From NCBI GenBank assembly GCA_029204225.1, contig CM055095.1, positions 76,712,471-76,776,470 on the forward strand: DNA of 64,000 nucleotides, written 5' to 3'. Positions 37,103-51,100 of this stretch are shown here, piece after piece. The DNA comes from Diphasiastrum complanatum. Its lineage: Eukaryota > Streptophyta > Lycopodiopsida > Lycopodiales > Lycopodiaceae. Below the pieces are notes generated by a model. That model did not search any database and was not told where the DNA came from. It worked only from the letters and a program-made list of their open reading frames with translations. Each line of letters starts with the position of its first letter. Positions within the stretch are counted from its first letter, which is position 1. The translations under genes and the position numbers were made by a program.

Positions 37103-40100
37103 CTTTATTAACGTCTTTTGAGCACTCGTGGGTGCATAAGACCAAAAAGAAAATATGTACAAGCAACAACGGGAGCATCATCCATAGGAGGACATGGCCG
37201 TAAAATTCTATAAACTAGCTACGAATGAAAGTAGAACAAAGCAGAAGTGAAATAAGCCCACAACCCAGGCCAGGTATAACAGAAGAACTACAGAAAAAGA
37301 ACATCAGGGCCAGGTGGAGAATAAGAACATATCAGCAAAAGTAAGTGTGAAGTGTCCGCTGAGTGGAGTGTACAGTGGGCCCTGATGGGGGCAAGTGATG
37401 ACTACATCCGGGCTTTTCCCGCAGTGGCACAGGGATAGGAATCTCATCGTCAGAGTCATCAGCATGTGCTCGAGTCCGAAAGAAGCCAGTGAGAAGCAGC
37501 TGCTGGGAGTCTAACTAATAGAGATACCCCAAGAAGCACAAAACCGATGTAAGACCTGTAAGTGACACTGCAACCCCTCTGGTGAGGGAGAAAGCAAGAC
37601 AATGTCATCAGAATAAAGCAGAATGGGGATGAGCAAATGAGCCAGCGGGCAACCATCTCATGCTCGATAAAAAAGCGTCTTATATACTGATGAGTACTTG
37701 AGGGAAACTCTGTGATGGAGATACCAGAGGACTCAAGGAGGAGGTGGGATCCCTGAGAAAACCATGACAATCTGTAGCCCTGATCATGAAGACAATGTGA
37801 GGAAGCAAGTGCTATCTGCGTATATCTCCTATCTCCATCTGGAAGTGCTTGGACTCTCTGAATATATGTAATAAACTGGAAAGCTGCATCTATCTGTATA
37901 GGTGGAACAACAAACTCGGCAAGAAGGATCTCATGCAAAATAGAAGGCATGCTATAGAAGAATCATACGAGCTAGCATGGTGGTCTGTACTCTCGATATA
38001 CTCCCCCAATGCGAGGAAGAAAGACCGGTACACCATATCTCTGCTGCATATAAAGTTGTGGGGGTGACAATGGTATCAAAGAGTCGATACTTACTCCGAG
38101 CATCCGGAATGGACTTTTGGAAGCAAAACCGCTCTAGTTGAACGAGGCGTGTCCCTTCCCAAGAAAACTGGTAGTTGTCTGTTGCATACTGAATGTAGGG
38201 CCAGAGAAAAGTATCCTCAAATATGTGTATGAAGAGACTACCTCTAGGATCTGTCCATCAAGAGTGAGCTCCTGTCGATACATGAAAGCTCGAGAAGTAT
38301 TGAAGACCATAACCTTGGTCTTCCAATGTTCACCCTTAGGCCCCATCTAGTACAAAAGTCATGCAAGCAATCCAAGTACCGCTGTAACCCCTCTCTGATC
38401 GAAAAGACTAATACCACATCATCGGCATAAAGAAGAATGGAAATTAAAATGTCGCCAAGTCCGCAACCAAAACCGCCGCATTGCGAGATGACTCTCTCTA
38501 GCTCATCAATGTATAATCCAAAAGAACAAGTGAGAGAACAACCCTGCTTCACCCCAATATGATGTCAGTGGAGAAGCCAAGATCACGAAGTCTCTGAATG
38601 AGCAAAGAGCAAGGAACATAATCAAAGGCTTTCCTGAAGTCCAAGAAACAATAGTAAACCTTCTCTTTCTTGTGCTTGCCTTCCTCAATCAAAGCCCGGA
38701 GCGTGAAGATATGATCAATAGTAGAATAATGGGCTCGAAGTGTCTTCTGTTGTACACCTCAATCACACTGATAACAATGTATAAGTTTGACTGATTGTAT
38801 CCTAACATTTGAAGATAAGGTACAAATATTTCTGGGTTGCTCTTACATCTTCCATAGGGCTTTTCATAATTAGGGACTTCGTCGAGCATACACTCAACAA
38901 GTTTAGACAAGCCCTTTAGGGGTTAGGCTAGAGTTCTAAAGGAAAAAACTCTTACGACTAGGAGATATAGGAGATTTGACGCTACCCACGACATCAAGAC
39001 AAAAGATTGTCACGAAGCCTCATCAGCTTCAAATGGAGATGTTAGACTTGAGGGAATCACCTAGGGAGTTAGAATCTCCGTTTCTTCTTAAAAGAGAGAG
39101 ATGTTGAGCCGCCAACACCAAGTGCAAAGATGTCCACTCATCCCAAAGGCTAGACAGCTACGACAAACGACACAACAACACACGATAATGACCAGACATG
39201 AGACCCTCCTACTCGAAAATTATGATGCTAGTATCAACAACATCCCAAAATGAGCTAATGAGCACTCATTAATGCTAAGTCCACAAAAGTTTTATGAAGA
39301 CCTCCCTAAAGATGAGAAGTTGCTCTTGAAGAAGGTCTAACCTTTTCGTATATGCTTTTATATACATAAAAAGGCAATAATCAAATTGATCTAGTTTAAT
39401 AGTACTCCTATGTTTATTTATTGGTCTCATAGACTCATTACTTCATAGGTTTCCAAGGATTGGTGATCCTTTTTATGGCAAGGTGGCAATGGAGGCTCAT
39501 TATGGTGGTTTTTGGCATGAGGTGGAATATGGAAGCAAGAAAACACACATTCGTGTATTTGTTTTCAATCATGTTTGCTGCCGTTTTATACAAAACAGAG
39601 TTGGAAGCATGGAGGAACCCATTCCTTATGATTCTATGTTACTCTTCATGTTGGGTTTTCATCTTGAGATGTAAAATTGATGTAGAAATAGTGAAGCATC
39701 CAATATGGACACTATTCTGTATATCAATTACGTAGTTTTTTGCCTTTTATAATTTATAGATACTTAGAGAAGAAGACTTATGTTTTGTGATGTGGTTCAA
39801 AACGTGTTTCATTTTAGAACATATCCCAAATTATGAACCTAAAACGCTTATTTCAATTCAGTTATTTTTGCAAAATTTCTCAAGACTGGGAAAAATAGAG
39901 GGATGACATTGGACTATCACGAATTATACTATTTGTACTAAAAAAGGTGACATGTACAAATTTTTTGGTGTCCATAAGAGGGTTTTTTAAGCTTTCACCT
40001 TATATTCAATAAAAAGAAATTAAAATAATGACAAATATTTAACTCATTCCTTGTGTATGGAATGGTACATTGCAAACCAAATGGCACGCCCACGCACAGA

Positions 40101-43100
40101 GACACACACACAAACACACATCCCATTTGTATCTCTATTGATGAATTAATATTTCTATCCCTATGTTACACAAGTGACTACAATGATGGTGTAACCTTTA
40201 GTGAAAGTTTGAAAGAATTTCACACAAACGAGCCTTTCTTGACATAGTCTTATTCCAGGCATAAGCTTCTCTTTTATTTATAGACATTATTAGATAGATT
40301 CTAGAAGATAAAAAAAGAAGTATGCCTTGCAACCTTGTATATATCTACTTGACATTAAACTTAACAATCTTTGTTTCTTGAATCAATCGATATAACATAT
40401 ACTAAACATAAAAGGTAAGAATCTCTTTGATTTCAAGAGCTAACACCTAATTACCTTTACACGAGAACCATGTGGAATAGCAGGAGATCCATCAGCTTGA
40501 TTTGGAAGAAATACTTCCCAAACTCCAAATTTATCCTATAGAAAAAAAATGAAATGTTTTAAGAAAGATCTTAAAATTGAAGTTCTGTCAACATTATGCA
40601 TTTCAGCTTGTTTGATCTACAGAAGCAAGACTTTCCAAAAGACGCTATAGATTCACTCTTACAAATAATGTCTTCTTGTTTAGATCTTATGCTAACACTA
40701 CCATAAGCATGATCTCCTGCATTTGATACTCGGATTTTTTATCTTGTATATCCATGAATACCCAATTGCAATTGAACTTGAAAGAACAAAGGAGCCATCA
40801 GCCAACAACACACTTATACCACTTTAGACTGCCATTATAATAGATATCTTTGCATATTAGTGACATTGAATCTTTGATCCAACTAGCAACAACAATCTTC
40901 CCTACCTTGCTTTCTTACCAATTGTTGTCATGAAAAGTGCTTTAGGTTGGAGTAAGTTCTCCTTAGATACATTTGTCTTGCTAGCAAAACTTAAAGATAT
41001 CGCAATTAGGGCTGACTTTACGATGTAATGCATTAAGAGACTATTCAATTGATTTGTAACTGATGGCATCAAAAATACATTTGGACTTTGAGACTATCAA
41101 CAATTGTATCGCATCCAACTTATGTAACTTACATAACGGAGGTACCTAACAATGTTTAAATATGTGACCTTTTAGTAGTGCAAAAGGAGCTCTACATGGT
41201 TTTGAGGTTACTTGTAATTGATGCTTTTTCTAGAGGTGCTTTGAGAAATATCATTTCCCCAACTTTTGCTATGAGAACACATAATGGAAAAGTGCAACAA
41301 AATGTTCTCGATGTGGGGAGATAGGCTTCTCCATAACAGAATTCTATGGCCATTTCGAAAGAATCGCCAACTTCCAATGTACTTATTAACCTACTATCAA
41401 CATATTCTGCTCTCCTCTATGTTGTATATATCTCTTTCTCAATTTGTCCCCTCTCCCAAGTAGTATTGTGATTACCTTGTGATGGTTTTGCGATGGGGCG
41501 GTGTTTCCTGTTTTAACATAGCCAATTTCTCGACTATGTTTTCTTGTTTTCGACAGATTCGGCATTTCTAAAAGGCAAATTTATGTGTGTGTGTAGTTTT
41601 GGCAAACATTCGTGGTTGAACTCCATTGGGTTGAGAATTGCATGTCTCTTTTGTTTTGCTATGTTAGATCACGGTTGCAGCGAATCATGATTCGTGGGCA
41701 ATAGAGATTCACGAATCACGACCCCTTCAAATCGCGATTCACAACTGAGAATCAATTTTCAACCCCAAAAAAATTCCTTAAATCTAAAACCAGTTTTTTT
41801 CACACATGCTTTATAGATTGGAGAGAGAGAAAGAAAGAAAGAAAGCTCTATTATTGTCTTGTAGGTACCCAAGCGTACGAAAGACCAAATATGTACATCT
41901 CAAGTGTGTGATACATTGGGAGCGTATAAAAAATGTCTCCATAAAAATAACATACTCAGTAAAAATACAATAATAAAACTAAGTCTGATACATATTTGTG
42001 TACTAAAAAATAGAAAAGGAGCTCAAATATCATGAAATTGTCAAAGAAAGATGTAATGGGGATAATGCCACTAGAGGTGGTCTCGATAAGTGTTGCCAAC
42101 GTCGCCACGAACGCCATCTCTGAGTAGTGGCTCTGCAAACAATACGAGTATGTGTTGTCTCTGGTCTCTATGTCGGGAAAAGTCACTGTCGTCGCCACTG
42201 TGATCCAAGCCAAGTGATCTCCTGCGGGAGAAGAACGATGTGATTTAGAGCTGTGTGAGGATGAGTCAGTGGCGGGCTGATGTAAAGTTACCTTTACAAG
42301 CTTTACTTCCGGCGCCACCGGCGCCAGCATTGTCCCCGGCGTCAGCAGCACCCCTGCTGCTCCCGGCGCCACCGTCGCTCCCGACGCCACTGTGACCGGA
42401 ATCCAGCCAGCGCCAAGTTCCTATGGCTGAAAATCTTTGATCGGTTCTAGTAAAGTCCAGAGAGCTCAAATCGATGTGCAATCACCTCTATGTATGGTGG
42501 CATCTGGAATCTCAGCCTCTCCATCAGAGTCACTAGTCTCCTGCCTCTGTCTCTGAAGGGATAGATACTCCTGTATGCTCAGCTGTATCAGGGGGGAGGT
42601 GTCAACGTCAAGACTCGCCATACGCAGGTCTATCATCTCCCGGATCATCAACGCAACACATCTGGAGTCCTCATACGATATCAAGGCAGAGAGTGCAAGT
42701 GGATGGTCTTGAAACAAGCAGTAGTATCTCCCTCGGATCTCATAGTAAGCTGGGCATCTAAAGAGAAAATGAAACTCATCCTCTATATCATGTAGGTCAC
42801 ACATACTACAAATCCGCGCGTCTCTCGGGATGCCCCTGTATCTACCAGTCTCAATGGCTAACTGGTGAGAGGAAACCCGGAACTGACCCATCACTATCCG
42901 CAGTCTGTGTGAGATATTGTCTACTAGGTATCTGGGTACAATGGGATACCCAGCAGGATCCCGAGATAGAAAATGTGTCCGATAAAACTCCGTCTTCACC
43001 CCAGATAAATCATGCCAAGTGCTCTGAAGATATGCCCTGTATAAGTATCCTCTAATATACTGATGAGTACCAGCTGGTACATCTGTAATGTGAATACTCA

Positions 43101-46100
43101 ATGTGGAGAGGAGACGACAAGCCTGGGAATACCACAAGAAGGAGTGCCCCTCAGAGTGTAGGTGCTGGGAGGACGACAGAGCTACTGCAGCATAGTGTGT
43201 GCCTCTACCCTGGAGATCCTCTAGGCGATGTATGAATATGACAATATGGAATAGTGCCTCTATCTGAATAGGGGGGACGGCAAACTCTGCCAATATAATA
43301 TGATGTGGGATAGAGGGCTTAGCCCGTATCATCTGAGAGAGCATATGAATCTGAAGTCGTGAGATGCGCGCCCACTCGGTAGCCGTCAAGCCAGTACTCC
43401 ATGTCTCTAATGCATATAGAGCTGAGGGAACGACCATAGTGTCAAAGAGTCGGCACTTACTAGTCGCATCTCTAACATGTGAGCTGAAACATAATCTCTC
43501 CAACTCTACCAACGATGCATAACCCTTCCGTAGTCGAGAAAATGCCGCCTGTCGCATGCTGAAAGTGGGACCAAAAAATACCACCCCTAGGTATGTGTAG
43601 GAGTCAACTACCTCAAGTGGATGCTCCTCCCATAAAAGCACCTGTCGCATCATGAACGATCTAGAGGTGTTAAATACCATAACTTTGGTTTTGGCCACAT
43701 TCACTGATAATCCACACTGAGTACAAAAAGATTGAAGCGCGTCAAGATGCCGCTGCAAACCTTCCCTCGTCCTCGAAAGCAAAACTACATCATCAGCATA
43801 TAATAGGATAGCGATAACGAGGTCACCCAATGTGCATCCCTCACCTCCCTCTGTCTGTATAACCTGCTCAAGCTCGTCTATATATAAACCAAAGAGTGTA
43901 GGAGAGAGAGGACATCCCTACTTAACCCCAATGGTACTCTCTATCTCTGGTGATACGACTCCCGATACTTGGATACGACCAATAACTCGTCTGTACAATG
44001 CCACAATTGCCTGTATGATATCCTCTTGGAAGCCACGGTCCCGAAGTCTCTGTATCAGTAGATGTCGAGGCACAGAGTCAAAGGCCTTGCGGAAATCCAC
44101 AAAGCAGCAATATACACGCTCTCTCCTGGCCTTACCTTCCTCACGATGGATGTCAAGGTGAAAATATGATCTGATGTGGTATATCCTGGTCTGAAACCTG
44201 CCTGACCTATGGCATTCAGTGCTCGGGTACTTTGTACTGATCTCTGATTGAAGAATAGAACCATAAACCTTGGCAAAGAGGTGACTGATCATGATGGTAC
44301 GATAGTTGTCGGCTTTCATGGGATCATTGCCTTTATGGATAGGATGGATAAGGTTTGTGGACCAGGGTGAGGGGAAACCAGATGTGATAGAGCGGTTAAA
44401 GAGGAGAGAGAGGAAGGGTGAGAGAATGTCAGCAGCTTGCTTCAAAAGTTCAGCTTCTAGATCATCAATATGCCTCTTCTACTATGGCTGGAGAGAATAT
44501 ATCAGAAGTACATGTGTAGGGATGTGTAGGAAGTGGAGGGGTGTCAGGAACAGTGTACAGCGATGTGGCATAGGTTACCCATGTGCTAAGATCTGTGATC
44601 TGGGGTGGAGGTGCCCGTGAGAGGAATTTTTGCCAAAATGATCACGACGAGGAGCTAAAGAGAAGGTCCATCATCTTCTTCCCCTAGCCGATTTCTTAAG
44701 TGATTTTCTTTTTTCGGGTGGTTCTACGGTATACACGGGATAAGTCCTTTACCATATGGGGAAATTGGCTGCGTGCGTAAATCAAGTCCAGATGAAGTTG
44801 GTTACACTCGTGGTCATACCAGGGGAATGGGGTCGATTATGTCGTAAGTGCTTGGGCCGTGGAGATGGGAAAGCAAGGGATGCAGCGATATGAAAGGTCC
44901 GGACAAGAAAAAGAGACTGATCCGTCAAAGTATCATCGTAAGGGAAATGAGTCAGGAGGTCAGATAATGCTTCCCTGTACCTTGGGGTGTTTTGAGGATG
45001 ATAGTGGTACACTGTTTTGTTGCCAGGAGTTAGGGTATTAGTACATGGGGTGTGAAGAAGGCCAATAGAGAGAGAGAGAGAGGTATGAGTGGTCAGACAA
45101 AGTGGTACGGTGAACCAGGAAAGATGAAATGTAGGGGAGGAGAGACGACAATCCCATGAAATAGTCAACAACACTACTCCCTCCACTGTGTGGAAACAAG
45201 TAAAGTCACCTGAATCAGGCCACTGCAATAAGCCATTATAAATAACCAATCCATGAGCCTCGCCCAACTGAAGCATCTGCTCTCCGTATGCAGTAATTGG
45301 ACCCTCTGCATCTGCTGATCGTCGCCAGAGGCCAAGATCATCCCAGTCTAAAGCATGTATCCGCCGTGGATCATCCTTTGCTCTATGGAACTCTGTCTGC
45401 CTGGACTTAGTCCTGGCATTAAAGTCGCCAGCTAAAAGAACATAACCCCACTCCTCATATCGGATAATGTCTGAAGAGATATCCATGTAAGGTGACTCCT
45501 CATCTGCTGTGAAAACTGAGGTGTCTGGTGGAAAATAACAAATGGCCAGAAAGAGGTCACGGGTCAATCCCATCAAAGTCCGGTCCACACAAATCCAAAT
45601 TAGCAAGCTCGCTCATCTGTATGCACCAACTCGACCAAGGCCGAATGAAGTCGCGGACTAAGCAGGCCACCCCACAAGAACCCCGATCTGTCAATGCTCT
45701 CGTTGACCGCCGATGTGCAGAGTACCAGCAAAAACCCGCAACAACAGGTAGACCTCTTTCCGGACTCTCATGTGTCTCTATGAATAGGAAGAGATCACCC
45801 TCCGCACAAAAGTCTCTAAAATCACCGGCAGTAGCCGAGGAGTGAATGCCATTGCAGTTCCATAGCCTCAACCGCAATGCTCGAGGACCCCCCGAACTAC
45901 TTAGTCCAAGGGGCCTTAATCCCTATTTGACAGAATTCGGAGGATCAATGTATCGAGCCTTGCCATCCCGATAAATTACCCTCTTCCCCAAAGCTTTTGC
46001 CTCAATAAATGCTTTTTTCCGATCCACAACTTGCATGGGAGTGAGATCATCATCCATAAATATAAGTGAACCTCTAAGCTTGGCCCGCAGTTTGAGAGCT

Positions 46101-48165
46101 GCCCGTCTCTCTTCAAGATGAACCACGATAGTCGATAGCCCTGGTCATGAAGAAAGTGTGAGGAGACCAGTGCTGTCTGTGTATATCTCATATCCTCATC
46201 AGGCAGAGCTTGGATTCTCTGAATGTATGTGATAAGCTGGAACGCGGCATATATCTGAATGGGTGGAACGGCAAACTCTGCAAGAAGGATCTCATGTGGA
46301 ACCGAGGGCTTCGCCCAAATCATACGGGCTAACATGGTGGTCTGCAATCGTGAAATGCTGGCCCAGTGCGATGAAGGGAGGCCGGTGCACCATGTCTCTG
46401 CTGCATATAAGGCTGTGGGGGTGACAATAGTATCAAAGAGTCTACACTTACTGCGAACATCTCGGATGAGCTTCCTGAAACAGAACCGCTCAAGCTGAAC
46501 AAGAGAGGAATGCCCCTTCCCAAGTCGGGTGGTGGCAGCTTGCCGCATGCTGAAGGTAGGACCAGAGAAGAGTATCCCCAAATAGGTATAAGAGGAAACT
46601 ACCTCTAAGGCCTGTCCATCTAAGATGAGCTCCTGGCGCTGCATGAAGGCTCGAGAAGTGTTGAAGACCATAACCTTGGTCTTCGCAGTGTTCACCCCCA
46701 ACCCCCATCTGGTACAAAATCCCTGTAAACAATCCAGCTGCCTCTGCAAACCCTCTCTGGTCGGGGATAGTAGTACTACATCATCCGCATAAAGGAGAAT
46801 AGCAATCAAAATGGTGCCAAGTCTACAGCCACCCCCGCCACACTGTGAGATGACTCGCTCTAACTCATCAATATACAATCCAAAGAGAACCGGTGAAAGA
46901 GAGCACCCCTATTTCACCCCAATGGTGCTCCAAATGTGATCAGATAAGCCACTGCTATGTCGGAAACATCCCAAGACCTTCTCATAAAGAGCCATCACTG
47001 CTAAAACAATATCTGTGGAGAAACCAAGGTCACGAAGTCTCTGAATGAGCAGGGAGCGTGGTACAGAATCGAAGGCCTTCCTGAAATCTACAAAACAGCA
47101 GTAAACCCTCTCTTTCCTGTACTTAGCTTCCTCGATCAAGGCTCGAAGTGTAAAAATATGGTCAGTGGTAGAATAATGAGATCGGAAACCTGCCTGCCCC
47201 AATGCATGTAATCTCCGAGCTTCCGCCTCTGAACTCACTGCAGACTGGAGTATGGTACCATAGAGCTTCGTGAGAACATGTCCGATCATGATAGTGCGGT
47301 AATTACAAGGGATCATGGGATCACCATTTTTATGAATAGGGTGGATGATGTTGGTGCACCAGGATGAGGGGAAACCAGAGACAACGGCGGAATTGAGGAG
47401 AGTGGCTAGTGTGGGAGCAAGGAGGTCGGAAGCATGGGTTACGAGTTCAGATTCAAGGTCTTCGATATCTCTTGCTTTATGGGACTTCATTCTCTTGATG
47501 GCCGTAAGTACCATGTCAGATGTGAAAAAGGTGAACTCAGAGGGGCGTGGGGAGATAGAGATGGGTGCGTCAGTGGGTATGGTATATAGTATGGTAGCGT
47601 ATTCGGTCCATATGCGAAGGTCATCCAGGAGGGGTGGTGGAGCACGAGGGATAAACTCACGCCAAAAGGCGCCTGAAGAGGAACTGAAGAGAAGATCAAC
47701 AAGACGCGTTCCTTCGGAGTCATCACATATACGCTTCTTTCGGCGGAGTGTGCGACGGTAAGAGCGCCTGGCGGAGTGGAGGAGATGAGGATCGTGCATG
47801 CGGGCATGGGTGACAAGCTGACGAAGAGAGCGACATTCAACATCATACCACGAGGGGTGTGGGGGTCGTATCGATGAGGAGCGGGTGCCTCTGCTTTTAT
47901 GGGGTTTAGATGGAAAAGCAAGGGAAGCAGCGGTATGAAGAGAAGTGCTAAGAAAGGCAGCTTGAGTCTCGACTGTACTATCGCAAGGGAAGGAATGGAG
48001 CAATGAGGTTAGGAACTCCTGGTAAACTGGTGTAAAGAGAGAACTGAATGTATACTTGGGTGCCCGTGTAAGCAGGGGGTGTGAGGATGGTTGGGGAGGT
48101 GGGAGGCGGCCGATAGCGAAGGAGAGAAAGGAATGATCAGAGAGAGTGGTGGGAGATACATGATC

Positions 48166-48199
<34 letters not shown>

Positions 48200-51100
48200 T
48201 CAAAGACAGGGAGAATCCTACTACGAACACATTGAAGCATTCTCTTTTTTTGTTAATTTTTTATATTGAACGCAGTGATGGCGTCAACTTGGGAGTTAAT
48301 GCACCTAAATTGGACCATCCTACACCCGAAATGGTCGGCAAACTACACAATAAAAATGCTCTTAATCAGAGCTATAATCTGATACCCATATTGCCCCAAA
48401 AAAAATTAAAAAAAAAAAAAAACGATTTTGCTCGATTCTGGTTTTTTTCCGTATCGCGATTCGGACCGCGATTCTGAATTGTGTTGCAACTATGATTGAG
48501 ACCTTTGATGCTATTGAGAAGCTTCCTCGAGTGCATTTTGCAAACCGTAGAAGGAAAAAAAAGATTAAGGCATGTTAAGAAGGGGGTTTGGCAAGTTTAT
48601 TGGCAAGTGCATAAAGATATTAGGAAGCCGAAAATGAATGAAAAGTGATTTATTCATAAGAACACCAGAAAGGCACTAAAGGAACATTCGAATGACAAAT
48701 GTGAAGAATGGCGTCCTAACTGCCCTGTCCATTTTCTTCCCGTTGCCTACCAATTTTTCTCTCTTGCCTACAATCATTGCCCTCTCCTGCTCATTTTTTC
48801 TCTTGCCCGTCACTGATTTCTCTCTCCTGCCTTTGTCTCTCTCTTGTCCATGGGTGATCTACCTCTCAATTCTCTCCTGTCCATCGTTAATTTTCTCTCC
48901 TACCTGCCAGTTTCTCTCTCCTTCCCTACCATCATTGTCCATACAATTTCTCCTGCCCTATTTCGTTGCCAATGGTATCATCCTATTTTTTCGCTGCCTA
49001 CACCAATTTTTCTCTCCTACCCTGCTGCCCATCGTATTACCCTGATCTGTTGCCCATAATATTACCTTATTTTGCTGACTACACCCATTTTTGCCCATCT
49101 CTTCCCTTTCCTATTAATATTTCCCTAGTTACGGACATTACCAACCTCTGCCATGGGTTAGGAAAGCCCAGTTAATGGTACAATAAGTCCATATGGTTCG
49201 TGGATAGGTTTCAGAAGTTGATATTTGCTATACTTTACTTATTGAATCTTTTGGGGCCACCAGAGTGGACTGGGAAACCTCATGTAGCGTTGCAAGGGTG
49301 AGGTAGGAGCATGGAAGCTCTCGGAGAGAGTTTAATGTTTTGTCTTGGCTTCTTCCTTTGGGTGTTTGCTGCTCTATTGCGTGGGGGAGAGGATCTTAGC
49401 TAGATGGATGGGAGGATTGTCCCATGAAAGCTCATGGAGGGATTCTACTTGTTACAGGATTTCCTTTTCTTATTGATCATTGCAAGTTGGAATACAAGAG
49501 TTCATACAATGGTATCAAAGCCCATGCAAGCTTGTAGAAGCCATTGTACTTGTTAGAAGCCTTCCTTGTAGGCATTAATTTTCTCTGTCCATTGTATCGA
49601 CGCATTGTACTTGTTAGAAGCCTTCCTTTTCTTACTTACTGATCATTGCAAGTTGGAATACAGGAGTTCTTACAATGGTATCAGAACCTAGGACTGCTTG
49701 GAGTTGATGAAGGAGACTTGGAGTTGTTCCTTGGTGTACAGGTGCGTTGTACAGTTCGTTTTGTTCAGTTCTAATCGATTTCAAGTATACTCTAAATTTC
49801 GCTTCTTTTTTGTGCAATTTAAGACGAATTACAGTAAAGACAGTATTTAATGATTGTTTTCCTCTCATTACTACTTAGGAAATATCACATGCATGTAGAA
49901 AAAGTGATAAAAGCTTGCAAGTTGTCAATTTTTCAAAGCTGTAGTTGAATTTGCAGTTATATCAGTTGCTTGTAGAACTTTTAACTTTTTGTGCATTTTT
50001 TCAAAGCATATACCTTATGATTTTCAGCAAATCACACACAGATATTGGCATCACATGAAAATCAATAAAAAGCATACAGTGAATCAATAAGCAACTGCAA
50101 AGATATACTGAAAGAACATTAACACTATCAAATAGCTAATCCCTCCAAGGAAGAGCTTAAAATATTCCACTTAGAACTCGAAATCATCAATCATCAGGCT
50201 ATCTAATGAATGTATCCCTGATCACGAAGATCTGAGCATCTACCCTGTAGTTCCCCGCCTATATTCCCCCAAGCTAGCTCCAAAGTTGCTCTTGTGAATG
50301 AGTCCAAACCATTCCATGAGAATACATTGAGATGCGAACTCCAAAGCCACCATCAAGTCCCTCACATACTGTGCATGCCAATATCACTCCCAATGAACCT
50401 GTGAGATCTTCCACTATTTATAGTCTTCTAGGGAATCCCAAACAAAGTTTCCAGGGATTCATGATGCACAATTGAAAAGTGAGGAAGGCATCACATTTTC
50501 GAGAAGACATACTGCGCACTTCCAATAGTGCCACAAATATGAAATAAAGGCCTAGCTGCACTATATGTCCATAAAAGTAGTATGATCTGCAGAGCATAAA
50601 TTTCCCAGTTAATGCCAGTGATGTGGACATACACCATTTTTTATACACCACCACTACTAGTATGGATTGGACTTGTTTGGGTGTTGTGTTGCTCACTCGT
50701 ATTTGTAACTTCAATGACATTTCGAATGCATTCCACAAGGACAGGCCTTGAGCAGTACATGACTGCATGTTGACCTGACTGAATAGGGACATTGGCTACA
50801 TATGGTGAAGCTCAAACTTGACCATATAAGGTGTTGTGGAAGTATTTAAAAAACCATTTGGAAAATCTGACACAATTACTATGCAGAAAGTGACATGCAA
50901 GGAAGGAGCTCAAGCACACAAGTTAATGTTATATGAGTTTATCCTAAACTTGACCAATCAGTTATATGATTTTTGTTAATTCGACGGAACTAATATATCT
51001 TGTATCAAAATCCACAATGAAATAGTGCAAGTCTAAAGGCAAAATAATTCAAGAACTGTTCCACACCTTCTTCATGACATCAGCATTTGGGTTCCAGTTA

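Larger units (their letters stand above)
41820..46130 (-). mobile_element. LINE copy L-G, most complete ORF2 coverage
   Basis: On the minus strand it begins within ORF1 (about 46130), has the ORF1 stop at about 45923, the ORF2 start at 45877, endonuclease, RT, CCHC tail and 3' UTR. It ends at the hairpin (41865-41878) and a (CTTT)n(CT)n tail. Its 3' UTR differs from the other copies, so it is a separate subfamily. It directly abuts L-F at about 46130 without a CT tract. It lies in SBE2 intron c-d, in the sense direction. Confidence 0.9.

Noticed and set aside
43900-46920. Programmed readthrough or recoding of TAG in LINE ORF2
   Set aside because: Other copies have CAG at the same codon, and TAG stops are scattered at many other Gln sites, so mutation explains them better.
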